64,000 nucleotides of DNA from Paraburkholderia franconis (lineage in GTDB: Bacteria > Pseudomonadota > Gammaproteobacteria > Burkholderiales > Burkholderiaceae): positions 212,319 through 276,318 of the forward strand of contig NZ_WHNP01000007.1 of the NCBI RefSeq assembly GCF_009362735.1. The letters run 5' to 3'. The position numbers and the translations under genes were made by a program. Positions 17,333 through 25,843 of this stretch are shown piece by piece; positions within the stretch are counted from its first letter, which is position 1, and each line of letters opens with the position of its first letter. Under the pieces are notes generated by a model, which saw nothing but the letters and a program-made list of their open reading frames with translations, was not told the origin of the DNA and made no database searches.

Positions 17333-18745
17333 CTATCCCATATGCGTCTTGCTCGCGGCATATAGCTCGCGGAACGTGCGCCCGACGGGCGCGGGCATCT
17401 CGCGCGTGTTCGTCCAGCCTGCGCCGAGCGGCAGCTTCGCAATCGATTTCCTGCTACCGCCCATCCGCTCCAGGATTCGCACGGCGAGCTTCGTGAAGAG
17501 TCCATAAGCCGACGGGTGCATCGCGAGATAGCCCCACACGGCGAGCCCGAACCGCTCCTGCCACGGCCGCAGATGACGTTCCATCTGCCGCTCGCGCAGC
17601 TTGCGCAGCAGGTCCGACAGCGGAATGCCGACGGGACACACGCTATTGCATTCGCCGCACAGCGTCGCGGCCTGCGGCAGGTCGAGCGCCTTCTCGATGC
17701 CGACGTAGCTCGGCGTCAGCACCGAGCCCATCGGCCCCGGATAGACCCAGCCGTACGTGTGGCCGCCGACCTTCTGATACACCGGGCAATGGTTCATGCA
17801 CGCACCGCAGCGGATACAACGCAGCATCTCCTGGAAGTCGCCGCCGATCAGCCCGGTGCGCCCGCCGTCGACGAGCACCACATACATATGCTCCGGCCCG
17901 TCCTGATCGTCCGCGGCGCGCGGCCCTGTCAGCACGGAGAAATAGTTCGAGATATCCTGCCCCGTCGCCGAGCGCGGCAGCAGACGCATGGCCGTCGCGA
18001 GATCCTCGAGGGTCGGCAGCACTTTCTCGATGCCCGTTACCGCGACGTGCACGCGTGGCATCACCGTACACATGCCCTCATTGCCCTCGTTGGTCACGAG
18101 CGCGACCGACCCTGTTTCCGCGATCACGAAGTTGCCGCCCGTCACGCCCATGTCGGCCGTCATGAAATGCGGACGCAGCATCTCGCGCGCTTCACGCGTC
18201 ATCTCGGGGATTTCAGTCAGACGCGGCCGCTGGTGCGTCTTCGCGAACAGATCGGCGATCTCTTCCTTGTCCTTGTGGACGACGGGCGCAATGATGTGAC
18301 TCGGCGGTTCGTTATCGTTGATCTGCAGGATGTACTCGCCGAGATCGGTTTCGATCGACTGCACACCCATCTGTCCGAGCACCTCGTTCAGGCGCATCTC
18401 CTCGGACACCATCGACTTCGTCTTGATCACCTTCTTCACGTCGTGCTTGCGCGCGATATCGGCGACGAGCTTCGCGGCGTCCTGCGTCGTCTCGGCGAAC
18501 AGCACGGTGACGCCGCGTCGCGTCGCCTCGCGCTCGAACGTTTCGAGCCAGACGTCGAGGTTCTGCAACGCGCGGTCGCGGCGCTCCTTGAGCGCGGCGC
18601 GCGTCGCCGGAAAGTCGATCGCGGTCATCGCCGACGCACGCGCCGACACGAATTTCGTCGATAGCTTGGTCAGATTCTGCTGAAGGCGCTGGTCCGCGAG
18701 TTTCTGGCCCGCGCGCGCCTTGAACTGCATCGTTTGGACTTGCAT
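17333..18745 (-). CDS. lutB: LutB/LldF, iron-sulfur subunit of L-lactate oxidation
   Basis: A 470-residue Fe-S electron-transfer protein of the LutABC (YkgEFG, LldEFG) L-lactate dehydrogenase system. The C-terminal half carries two clusters of cysteines of the 4Fe-4S ferredoxin type, CIRCGACMNHCPVYQ and CGECNSVCPVGIP; the N-terminal DUF162-like part has GNFVIAETGSVALVTNEGN. It lies 84 bp after lutA. The third component, LutC, is not found downstream, where the next gene is the convergent lipoprotein at 16711. An ATG five codons into the frame is an alternative start. Confidence 0.93.
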   Translation of the reverse strand: MQVQTMQFKARAGQKLADQRLQQNLTKLSTKFVSARASAMTAIDFPATRAALKERRDRALQNLDVWLETFEREATRRGVTVLFAETTQDAAKLVADIARKHDVKKVIKTKSMVSEEMRLNEVLGQMGVQSIETDLGEYILQINDNEPPSHIIAPVVHKDKEEIADLFAKTHQRPRLTEIPEMTREAREMLRPHFMTADMGVTGGNFVIAETGSVALVTNEGNEGMCTVMPRVHVAVTGIEKVLPTLEDLATAMRLLPRSATGQDISNYFSVLTGPRAADDQDGPEHMYVVLVDGGRTGLIGGDFQEMLRCIRCGACMNHCPVYQKVGGHTYGWVYPGPMGSVLTPSYVGIEKALDLPQAATLCGECNSVCPVGIPLSDLLRKLRERQMERHLRPWQERFGLAVWGYLAMHPSAYGLFTKLAVRILERMGGSRKSIAKLPLGAGWTNTREMPAPVGRTFRELYAASKTHMG

Positions 18746-18829
18746 GACGGCCTTGGGGATCGGGTTATCGATGTTGACTGCCAGCTGCTGACTGCCGTTG
18801 ACTGCAGTGCTCGGGCCAGAACGCGCGGC

Positions 18830-19552
18830 TTACGCGTCGCCCGCCAGCACCTGCGCGATATGCAGCACGCGCGTGGTCGTATCGCCCGTGCGACGCAGGC
18901 GCCCTTCGATGTTCAGCATGCAGCCGAGATCGCCGAGCACGACGGTATTCGCGCCGCTTGCCTGAATGTTGCCGCATTTCTCGTCGACGATCGCCGTCGA
19001 GATATCGCCGAACTTCAGCGCGAAGGTGCCGCCGAAGCCGCAACAGTGCTCGCAGTTCTTCATCTCGGTCACAGCGACGCCCGCCTGCGCGAGCAGCGCG
19101 CGCGGCTGCTCCTTGACGCCCAGTTCGCGCAGACCCGAACACGAATCGTGATACGTGACGGGCCCCCGGAAGTCGCCCGGCGTCAGTTCGATCTTCGCGA
19201 CGGTGGCGAGAAAATCGGTCAGTTCATAGACCTTCGGACGCAGGCGCGCGAAGCGGCCCATCAGCTCCGGATCGTTCGCGAAAAGATCGCCATAGTGCGT
19301 GCGGATCATCCCGCCGCAAGACCCCGACGGCACGACCACATAGTCGTACTGCTCGAACTCGCGCAGCGTCTTTTCCGCTAGATCGCGCGCAATGCCGCGA
19401 TCGCCGGAGTTGTAGGCCGGCTGCCCGCAGCACGTTTGCGCCGGCGGCACGAAGACTTCGAAGCCTGCGCGCTCGATCAGCTTGATCGCGGAAAAGCCGA
19501 TTTCGGGGCGCATCAGATCGATCAGGCAGGTGACGAAAAAACCGACTCGCAT
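18830..19552 (-). CDS. lutA: LutA/LldE, CCG-domain subunit of L-lactate oxidation
   Basis: A 240-residue member of the cysteine-rich CCG family. Two cysteine-rich motifs are seen, TCCGQPAYNSG near residue 41 and HCCGFGGTFALKFG in the second half. With LutB (and usually LutC) it oxidises L-lactate to pyruvate and passes electrons to the respiratory chain. A strong AGGAG ribosome site precedes the ATG. It is the first gene of the lutAB transcript and diverges from the IclR regulator, which probably controls it. Confidence 0.94.
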   Translation of the reverse strand: MRVGFFVTCLIDLMRPEIGFSAIKLIERAGFEVFVPPAQTCCGQPAYNSGDRGIARDLAEKTLREFEQYDYVVVPSGSCGGMIRTHYGDLFANDPELMGRFARLRPKVYELTDFLATVAKIELTPGDFRGPVTYHDSCSGLRELGVKEQPRALLAQAGVAVTEMKNCEHCCGFGGTFALKFGDISTAIVDEKCGNIQASGANTVVLGDLGCMLNIEGRLRRTGDTTTRVLHIAQVLAGDA

Positions 19553-19579
19553 GAGTGCTCCTACGGGGAAACGTCCCTG

Positions 19580-19608
19580 ATTATCCGCTGTTTGGCGCGC
19601 AATACCAA
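19580..19608 (-). promoter_or_regulatory. lutAB promoter
   Basis: On the minus strand: -35 TTGGTA (19603-19608), a 17-base spacer and -10 GATAAT (19580-19585), ending about 27 bases before the lutA start. Confidence 0.55.
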
Positions 19609-19728
19609 CGCGTGACGGCCCCTACGCGCAATGAACCCGCAGTGAGCCGCACGGCGCCGCCCGTCGACGACAATTTCGACCGGCGTTCGCTTTTTTCACA
19701 ATACGAGATACAATCTGTCTTCCGCTGT

Positions 19729-19740
19729 TTGACGCGTCAA
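19729..19740. promoter_or_regulatory. palindrome TTGACGCGTCAA, candidate operator
   Basis: A perfect 12-bp palindrome 12 bases before the iclR start codon, within the divergent lutA/iclR control region. It may be an autoregulatory operator, or part of a -35 box. Confidence 0.4.
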
Positions 19741-19752
19741 CCGTTTGGCCTT

Positions 19753-20562
19753 ATGAGCGATACGAACCCGGACCCCAAAACCTCGATCCAGGTGATCGAG
19801 CGCATGATGCGCCTGCTGGACGCCCTCGCCGCGCACAGCGATCCCGTCAGTCTGAAGGAGCTTGCGCAGCGCACCGATCTTCACCCGTCCACTGCCCACC
19901 GGATCCTGAACGACATGGTGACGTGCCGGCTCGTGGACCGTTCCGACCCCGGCACTTACCGTCTCGGCATGCGGCTGCTGGAACTCGGCAATCTCGTGAA
20001 AGCGCGCCTGTCGGTGCGCGACGCCGCGCTGATGCCGATGCGCGAACTGCATAGGCTGACGGGCCAGACCGTGAACCTGTCGGTGCGCCAGGGCGATGAG
20101 ATCGTCTACATCGAACGCGCCTACTCCGAACGCTCGGGCATGCAGGTCGTGCGCGCAATCGGCGGCCGCGCGCCGCTGCATCTGACCTCCGTCGGCAAGC
20201 TCTTTCTCGCCGCGGACGAATCGACCCGCGTGCGCGCGTATGCGACCCGCACGGGTCTGTCCGGCCATACGCAGAACAGCATCACCGATCTCGCGAAGCT
20301 CGAACGTGAGCTGTTGCATGTGCGCCAGCAAGCCTGCGCGCGCGACAACGAGGAGCTGGAGCTGGGCGTGCGGTGCATCGCGGCGGGCATCTACGACGAT
20401 ACGGGCAAGCTGGTCGCTGGTCTGTCGCTTTCCGCGCCCGCCGACCGCCTGCAGGATTCGTGGCTCGGTCAGTTGAGCAAGACGGCGCTCGTGATTTCCG
20501 AGTCGCTCGGCTATCACCCGCAGGAGCAACAAGCCGCTACGTCACCGGCGCAATCCGCGTGA
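19753..20562 (+). CDS. IclR-family transcriptional regulator
   Basis: A 269-residue regulator with an N-terminal winged helix-turn-helix (residues 10-75; LKELAQRTDLHPSTAHRIL is the recognition region) and a C-terminal IclR effector-binding domain that senses small acids. I chose the ATG at 19753 (MSDTNPDPKTSIQVIERMM); the open frame extends 66 codons upstream but that part is non-coding in character. It is divergent from lutAB, so control of lactate use is the natural guess, although LutR in other bacteria is usually of the GntR family. A terminator follows. Confidence 0.92.
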   Translation: MSDTNPDPKTSIQVIERMMRLLDALAAHSDPVSLKELAQRTDLHPSTAHRILNDMVTCRLVDRSDPGTYRLGMRLLELGNLVKARLSVRDAALMPMRELHRLTGQTVNLSVRQGDEIVYIERAYSERSGMQVVRAIGGRAPLHLTSVGKLFLAADESTRVRAYATRTGLSGHTQNSITDLAKLERELLHVRQQACARDNEELELGVRCIAAGIYDDTGKLVAGLSLSAPADRLQDSWLGQLSKTALVISESLGYHPQEQQAATSPAQSA

Positions 20563-20633
20563 TTTACGTCTTGCCGCGTAATACGTCTGCAAGACGTTCG
20601 AATCCACGCAATCGAGTTTGAATCGACGCAATC

Positions 20634-20661
20634 AAAAAGCCCCGCTGATGCGGGGCTTTTT
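20634..20661. terminator. intrinsic terminator, iclR/pbpG
   Basis: AAAAAGCCCCGC and GCGGGGCTTTTT form a perfect stem with a TGAT loop, active in both directions between the convergent genes. Confidence 0.94.
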
Positions 20662-20690
20662 GTTGGGCTTCGTCGGGATGACGCTTGCGC

Positions 20691-21857
20691 TCACGTGCCT
20701 GCGCCGTTGGCGTCCGCGCTCGTGATGCGCTGTTCGCCGCCGTTGTCCAGCCACGTACGCAGACGCTGAGCGTCCGCGAAACGCGAATACTTGCCGGACG
20801 AATCGAGCAGCACCAGGATCATCGGGCGATCGTGAATTGTCGCCTGCATTACGAGGCACTCGCCTGCTTCGTTGATGAAGCCCGTCTTCTGCAGGCCGAT
20901 ATCCCACGACGAATTGCGCACCAGCGCGTTCGTGCTGTTGTACGCGATCGTGCGCTTGCCCGTGTACACCTCGTAGCTGCGATCCGTCGAGAACCTGCGG
21001 ATCATCGGGTACTGATACGCGGCATTGACCATCTTCACGAGGTCGCGCGCGCTCGCTACGTTCTGGCTCGTCAGGCCCGTCGGGTTCTCGAAGTGCGTGT
21101 CGGTCATGCCGAGCGCCTTCGCCTTCGCGTTCATCGCCGCCATGAAAGCGGGACGGCCGCCCGGGAAATAGCGCGACAGCGCAGCTGCGGCGCGGTTTTC
21201 CGACGCCATCAGCGCGATATGCAGCATGTCTTCACGCGAGAGCACCGAACCGACGGACAGACGCGAGCCCGTGTTCTTCTCGTAGTCGCGGTCTTCGTCC
21301 GTAACTTCGATCTGCTCGGTCATCGGCGCCTTCGAATCGAGCACGACCATCGCCGTCATCAGCTTGGTGATCGACGCGATGGGCACGACCGCGCGCGAGT
21401 TCTTGTCAAACAGCGTCTCTGACGTATTCTGGTCGACCACATAAGCGACGCTCGAACGCAGCATCAGCGCATCAGGCGTCTCGTGCAGCCCGAACGCCGT
21501 GCCGACCGACGGCTGACGCGGTTCGAACGCGACGCGGCGAACGGCCGTGTGATGCCGGCCATTCATTGAGTACGCGACGCGGCGCTTCTTCGAAACGGGA
21601 CGGGATTCTTCGTCGTTGGCGACGGCCGCCGCCTTCACGGCTTTCGACGACCGGCTGGAGACCTTCTCGGCAGCCGCTTTTCTGGACGACTTCTTGCCTG
21701 CTTTCGCGGCTTTGGCGGGCGCCGTGGCAGACGCGGCGAACGCGTCGACGGGAGCGGCAAAAGCCGCTGCGATGACCACCGAGGCAGCCACCGACAGAGC
21801 GGTGCTGAGCGCCGCGCCGTGCATCACTTTCAGTGACGAAAACATGTCGGTTTTCAT
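20691..21857 (-). CDS. pbpG: PBP7-type D-alanyl-D-alanine endopeptidase
   Basis: Periplasmic low-molecular-weight penicillin-binding protein that cleaves peptidoglycan cross-links. The 388-residue product has an N-terminal signal region (residues 8-42, ending AFAASA), a Lys/Ala/Ser-rich linker (to about residue 90), and the peptidase S11 domain with SITK (catalytic Ser162, Lys165), SEN near residue 219 and KTG near residue 328. The basic linker before the catalytic domain is longer than in E. coli PBP7 (about 310 residues) and may tether the enzyme to the cell wall. The gene is transcribed alone. Confidence 0.94.
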   Translation of the reverse strand: MKTDMFSSLKVMHGAALSTALSVAASVVIAAAFAAPVDAFAASATAPAKAAKAGKKSSRKAAAEKVSSRSSKAVKAAAVANDEESRPVSKKRRVAYSMNGRHHTAVRRVAFEPRQPSVGTAFGLHETPDALMLRSSVAYVVDQNTSETLFDKNSRAVVPIASITKLMTAMVVLDSKAPMTEQIEVTDEDRDYEKNTGSRLSVGSVLSREDMLHIALMASENRAAAALSRYFPGGRPAFMAAMNAKAKALGMTDTHFENPTGLTSQNVASARDLVKMVNAAYQYPMIRRFSTDRSYEVYTGKRTIAYNSTNALVRNSSWDIGLQKTGFINEAGECLVMQATIHDRPMILVLLDSSGKYSRFADAQRLRTWLDNGGEQRITSADANGAGT

Positions 21858-21893
21858 TGGTGTTCTGGTTGGAGCGGCGAGAGAGTTTTCGCC

Positions 21894-21922
21894 AGTGTAG
21901 TAAAACAGTTAAAAATTAGCAA
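21894..21922 (-). promoter_or_regulatory. pbpG promoter
   Basis: On the minus strand: -35 TTGCTA (21917-21922), a 17-base spacer and -10 TACACT (21894-21899), giving a leader of about 30 bases. Confidence 0.55.
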
Positions 21923-21929
21923 TATTAAG

Positions 21930-22460
21930 CACTTATCGACCTTCCTTAAACCAAGTTGTCAGGCTTCGTTAAGAAAGACAATAAGCCACGGGTGCGCCAT
22001 CGAAAATGCCAATGACGCGCCGGCATGTCGCCAATGCCTTGCCACTGAACGGGACTCACTCGATCAGCATATCGGCATATTCGACAGAAACTTGATCAGG
22101 GGAAGTACGGTCGCGTACGGTAGAGAATCGATCCGACTCGCAAACGTCCCGGAACGTGTTGCCGTCCGCACCCAATGCGCGTTTCGCAGACACTACAAGC
22201 CGCTCGACTTTTAAGCGACCACTGGATACAGCACAGCGCGCGTTTGACCGGAATGGAGTTTTAACGTTCCGCTACGGTTTTCGGTTTACCCGGGAATTTT
22301 ACCTTTTCGACCAAAAATGTGCCGCTGGCGCGTCTCCGTCTTTCGCAGCTTGGGAGAGCGCATATTTTGCGGCACCACATCAGTGCAAACCCTAGTGTGC
22401 GGGCGCTTCACCGCAATGTCATAAACGCTACATAACCTACTGTTCTAGCAACGGTTTCTA
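21930..22460. other. gene-free stretch between pbpG and phaP
   Basis: I see no gene here. The frame 22156-22395 has no family character, ribosome site or composition bias of a real gene. The stretch is relatively AT-rich near 21900-21960 and 22260-22320. Confidence 0.6.
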
Positions 22461-22467
22461 TGCGTTG

Positions 22468-22479
22468 TGCGTTGCACAA
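22468..22479 (+). promoter_or_regulatory. candidate PhaR box 1
   Basis: TGCGTTGCACAA fits the motif TGCRNYGCASMA that I recall for the polyhydroxyalkanoate regulator PhaR in Bradyrhizobium. It lies just upstream of the phaP -35 box. Confidence 0.55.
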
Positions 22480-22487
22480 AATAGTTC

Positions 22488-22515
22488 TTGACTTCCATCA
22501 GAGCCGTCCTAAAAT
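22488..22515 (+). promoter_or_regulatory. phaP promoter
   Basis: -35 TTGACT (22488-22493), a 16-base spacer and -10 TAAAAT (22510-22515). It is flanked by the two PhaR-like boxes and by a perfect 12-bp inverted repeat, TGCGTTGTGCGT (22461-22472) and ACGCACAACGCA (22532-22543). Confidence 0.7.
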
Positions 22516-22527
22516 GGGAACCATTGC

Positions 22528-22539
22528 TGCGACGCACAA
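22528..22539 (+). promoter_or_regulatory. candidate PhaR box 2
   Basis: TGCGACGCACAA also fits TGCRNYGCASMA in full. It is located about 13 bases after the -10 box, where a bound repressor would block transcription. Confidence 0.55.
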
Positions 22540-22625
22540 CGCACTGCGGACCAGCGAACCCATCCGATCTGCAGTTAACCCAACTCGGTCCGCAATAGAC
22601 GGGCCGGTAATCCAGGAGCGTAAAC

Positions 22626-23210
22626 ATGACTCTGCTGACCCCTGAGCAATTCGCCGCAGCGCAGAAGGCCAACCTCGAAACCCTGTTCGGCCTGACCTCG
22701 AAGGCATTCGAAGGCGTCGAAAAGCTGGTCGAGCTGAATCTGCAAGTCGTCAAGTCGACGATCGCGGAAAGCCAGGAAAACGCACAACGCGCGCTGTCGG
22801 TGAAGGACGCACAAGAACTGCTCGCGCTGCAAGCAGGCCTGACGCAGCCGGTGGCGGAAAAGGTTCTGTCGTATGGCCGTCACCTGTACGAAATCGCGTC
22901 GGCTACGCAAGCTGAATTTGCACGCGTCGCAGAAGCTCAATACGAAGAGCAGAACAAGAAGGTGCAAGCACTCGTCGAGAACGTCGCGAAGAACGCACCG
23001 GCTGGTTCGGAAACGGCTGTCGCCGTGATCAAGTCGGCCATCACGGCTGCTAACACGACGTACGAAACGGTTCACAAGGCAACGAAGCAGGCTGTCGAAA
23101 TCGCTGAAAGCAACTTCAACGCGGCTGCAACGGCTGCATCGAAGGCCGCTTCGCAAGCTGCTGCTCAGGCTTCGCGTACGGCAGCATCGGCCAAGAAGGC
23201 TGCTGTCTAA
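22626..23210 (+). CDS. phaP: Phasin, PHA-granule surface protein
   Basis: A 194-residue, Ala-rich, wholly helical phasin ([20 protein letters not shown]), which coats polyhydroxybutyrate granules and sets their number and size. The core (residues 5-140) is the phasin_2-type helical bundle; the C-terminus is an Ala/Ser/Lys tail ([20 protein letters not shown]). A good AGGAG ribosome site lies before the ATG. It has its own promoter and terminator, and its control region carries two candidate PhaR boxes, consistent with derepression when PHB granules titrate PhaR. No PHA synthase gene is in the window. Confidence 0.95.
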   Translation: MTLLTPEQFAAAQKANLETLFGLTSKAFEGVEKLVELNLQVVKSTIAESQENAQRALSVKDAQELLALQAGLTQPVAEKVLSYGRHLYEIASATQAEFARVAEAQYEEQNKKVQALVENVAKNAPAGSETAVAVIKSAITAANTTYETVHKATKQAVEIAESNFNAAATAASKAASQAAAQASRTAASAKKAAV

Positions 23211-23395
23211 GAATCAACGAAACGGTTTCAACGGATCGGGCCTCACCCGCGCCTGACGGATGCTCCATCATCCGTCGAGGCGCAGCCGCGAGAAACACTG
23301 TCGAAGTGACTGGCGGAACGGAATGGCGCCGCACGGTCAACGCTTCGGTGACCGGGCGGCCAGACGCTCCGATACGTTAAACAGCGTATCGTTTC

Positions 23396-23418
23396 CCCGG
23401 CTCAGGCCGGGATTTTTT
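23396..23418 (+). terminator. phaP terminator
   Basis: CCCGG and CCGGG flank a CTCAGG loop and are followed by a run of seven T. A second hairpin (CGATACG...CGTATCG) lies just upstream at about 23370-23391. Confidence 0.85.
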
Positions 23419-23523
23419 TGCCCGCTCGCTAAGCATTCGCTTCGCTATCTGCCTCACCGCGCGTTTCGTGCAAGGCGCGACGGCGCGGCGGCGGCAATCG
23501 CGACGCTGCCCGCGACACCCATG

Positions 23524-23559
23524 AAAAACGGCGCGCCCTCTTTCGAGGGACGCGCCGTT
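23524..23559 (-). terminator. lpdA terminator
   Basis: On the minus strand AACGGCGCGTCCCTC pairs with GAGGG-CGCGCCGTT (one bulge) and is followed by TTTTT, downstream of the lpdA stop. Confidence 0.75.
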
Positions 23560-23611
23560 ATCACATGCGCTGAACGCGAAAGCGGCGTGACGAACTCACG
23601 CCGCTCGCCGC

Positions 23612-25663
23612 TCACTTCTTCTTCTGCGGCGGCAGATCCGTACAGACGCCTTCATACAGTTCGGCGGCCATGCCAATCGATTCGCCCAGCGTCGGGTGCG
23701 GATGGATCGTCTTGCCGATATCCGTTGCATCGGCACCCATCTCGATCGCGAGACACACTTCGCTGATCAGGTCGCCCGCATTCAGGCCGACGATGCCGCC
23801 GCCGATCACGCGATGCGTTTCTTCGTCGAAGATCAGCTTCGTGAAGCCTTCGTCGCGGCCGTTGGCGATCGCGCGACCCGACGCAGCCCACGGGAACACC
23901 GCCTTGCCGTACTTGATGCCTTCGGCCTTGCACTGGTCTTCCGTCTTGCCCGCCCACGCCACTTCCGGATCGGTGTAGGCCACCGACGGAATCTGCAGCG
24001 CGTCGAAGTACGCCTTTTCGCCATGCGCCGCTTCCGCCGCGACGTGGCCTTCATGCACGGCCTTGTGCGCGAGCATCGGCTGGCCGATGACGTCGCCGAT
24101 CGCGAAGATGTGCGGCACGTTGGTGCGCTGCTGCCGGTCGACGTCGATGAAGCCGCGATCCGTCACGGCCACGCCTGCCTTGTCCGCGCCGATCTTCTTG
24201 CCGTTCGGGCTGCGGCCCACGGCGACGAGCACGAGGTCGTAGCGCTGCGGCTCTGCGGGCGCCTTCTCGCCTTCGAACGATACGTAGATGCCGTCCGGCT
24301 TCGCTTCGGCGGCCGTGGTCTTCGTCTTCAGCATGACGTTGGCGAAACGCTGGCTGTTGAACTTCTCCCAGACCTTCACGAGATCGCGGTCCGCGCCCAG
24401 CATCAGGCCGTCGAGCATTTCGACGACATCGATCTGCGCGCCGAGCGTCGCGTAAACCGTCGCCATTTCCAGCCCGATGATGCCGCCGCCGATCACGAGC
24501 ATGCGCTTCGGAATCTGGGGCAGTTCGAGTGCGCCCGTCGAATCGACGACGCGCGGATCTTCCGGAATGAACGGCAGCTTCACGGCTTGCGAGCCGGCCG
24601 CGATGATCGCCTGCTTGAAGCGGACGACCTTCTTGCCGCTCTCGCCCTGCACTTCCATATGATGCGGATCGACGAACGTGCCGACACCCGTGACGACTTC
24701 GACCTTGCGCGCCTTCGCCATGCCGGCGAGACCGCCCGTCAGCTTCTTGACGACGCCCGACTTGAAATCGCGCAGCTTGTCGAGATCGATCTGCGGCTTG
24801 CCGAACGAGATGCCGTGGGCGGCGAGTTCGTCCACTTCGTCCATGACGAGCGCCGTGTGCAGCAGCGCCTTCGACGGAATGCAGCCGACGTTCAGACACA
24901 CGCCGCCGAGCGTCGGGTAACGCTCGACGAGCACCGTCTTCATGCCGAGGTCGGCTGAGCGGAATGCGGCCGAGTAACCGCCGGGTCCCGCGCCGAGCAC
25001 GAGCATGTCGCACTCGATGTCGGCCGAGCCGGAATAGCTGCCCGCTTGCGGCGCGGGCGCAGCAGCGGGAGCCGATGCAGGAGCCGCTGCCTTCGGTGCA
25101 GCCGCAGCCGCGCCGCCTGCGCCTTCCAGCAGCACGATCACAGTGCCTTCGGAAACGGCATCGCCGACCTTGACCTTCACTTCCTTGACCACGCCAGCCG
25201 CAGGGCTGGGCACGTCCATCGTCGCCTTGTCCGACTCGAGCGTGATGAGCGACTGCTCCTTCTCGACGCGGTCGCCGGCCCTCACGGCGATTTCGATGAC
25301 GGGCACATCCTTGTAGTCGCCGATGTCCGGCACCTTGATCTCCTGCACGCCGCCTGCCGTCGATGCAGCAGCGGGCGCGGGCGCCGGTGCGGCCTTCTCC
25401 GGTTCCTTGCTGGCGTTGGCTTCGCCGGACGTTTCGACGAGGGCGATGACGGTGCCCTGCGAAACCTTGTCGCCGGCCTTGATGCGGACTTCCTTGACGG
25501 TGCCGGCCGTATCGCTCGGCACTTCCATCGACGCCTTATCCGATTCGAGCGTCAGCAGCGACTGCTCTTTTTCAATCGTGTCACCCGGCTTGATATTGAC
25601 TTCGATGACATCGACGTCCTTGAAATCGCCGATGTCCGGCACCTTCACTTCGACGAGACTCAT
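23612..25663 (-). CDS. lpdA: Dihydrolipoyl dehydrogenase (E3) with two lipoyl domains
   Basis: FAD-dependent E3 subunit of the pyruvate dehydrogenase complex, which reoxidises dihydrolipoamide with NAD. I start at 25663 (MSLVEVKVPDIGDFKDVD); the product is 683 residues. Two lipoyl domains come first: residues 1-76 (lipoyl Lys43) and 106-180 (Lys146), joined by Ala/Pro linkers. The E3 core follows from about residue 215, with the FAD motif GAGPGGYSAA and the redox disulfide CLNVGC (Cys256/Cys261). E3 proteins of this group normally carry one lipoyl domain or none, so the second is unusual. It is last in the aceE-aceF-lpdA run, 180 bp after aceF. Confidence 0.96.
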   Translation of the reverse strand: MSLVEVKVPDIGDFKDVDVIEVNIKPGDTIEKEQSLLTLESDKASMEVPSDTAGTVKEVRIKAGDKVSQGTVIALVETSGEANASKEPEKAAPAPAPAAASTAGGVQEIKVPDIGDYKDVPVIEIAVRAGDRVEKEQSLITLESDKATMDVPSPAAGVVKEVKVKVGDAVSEGTVIVLLEGAGGAAAAAPKAAAPASAPAAAPAPQAGSYSGSADIECDMLVLGAGPGGYSAAFRSADLGMKTVLVERYPTLGGVCLNVGCIPSKALLHTALVMDEVDELAAHGISFGKPQIDLDKLRDFKSGVVKKLTGGLAGMAKARKVEVVTGVGTFVDPHHMEVQGESGKKVVRFKQAIIAAGSQAVKLPFIPEDPRVVDSTGALELPQIPKRMLVIGGGIIGLEMATVYATLGAQIDVVEMLDGLMLGADRDLVKVWEKFNSQRFANVMLKTKTTAAEAKPDGIYVSFEGEKAPAEPQRYDLVLVAVGRSPNGKKIGADKAGVAVTDRGFIDVDRQQRTNVPHIFAIGDVIGQPMLAHKAVHEGHVAAEAAHGEKAYFDALQIPSVAYTDPEVAWAGKTEDQCKAEGIKYGKAVFPWAASGRAIANGRDEGFTKLIFDEETHRVIGGGIVGLNAGDLISEVCLAIEMGADATDIGKTIHPHPTLGESIGMAAELYEGVCTDLPPQKKK

Positions 25664-25843
25664 AGTGTCCCCTTCTCTTATTGACCGTGTTGAAAGAAGG
25701 CCGCGAAAACGCTGAACCGCGACAGCAGGCGCAGGCCCGATGCCGTCCGCCAGCAAGGCGACACGGCAAAGCAGGTTCAGCGAAGGCGCCTGAACGAACG
25801 CATCGACGCGACGTTCAGGCGCCAGCGGCTATCACATCAACAA

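Noticed and set aside
22156..22395. A 79-codon frame upstream of phaP
   Set aside because: There is no ribosome site, family or coding-type composition; it sits in a gene-free stretch.
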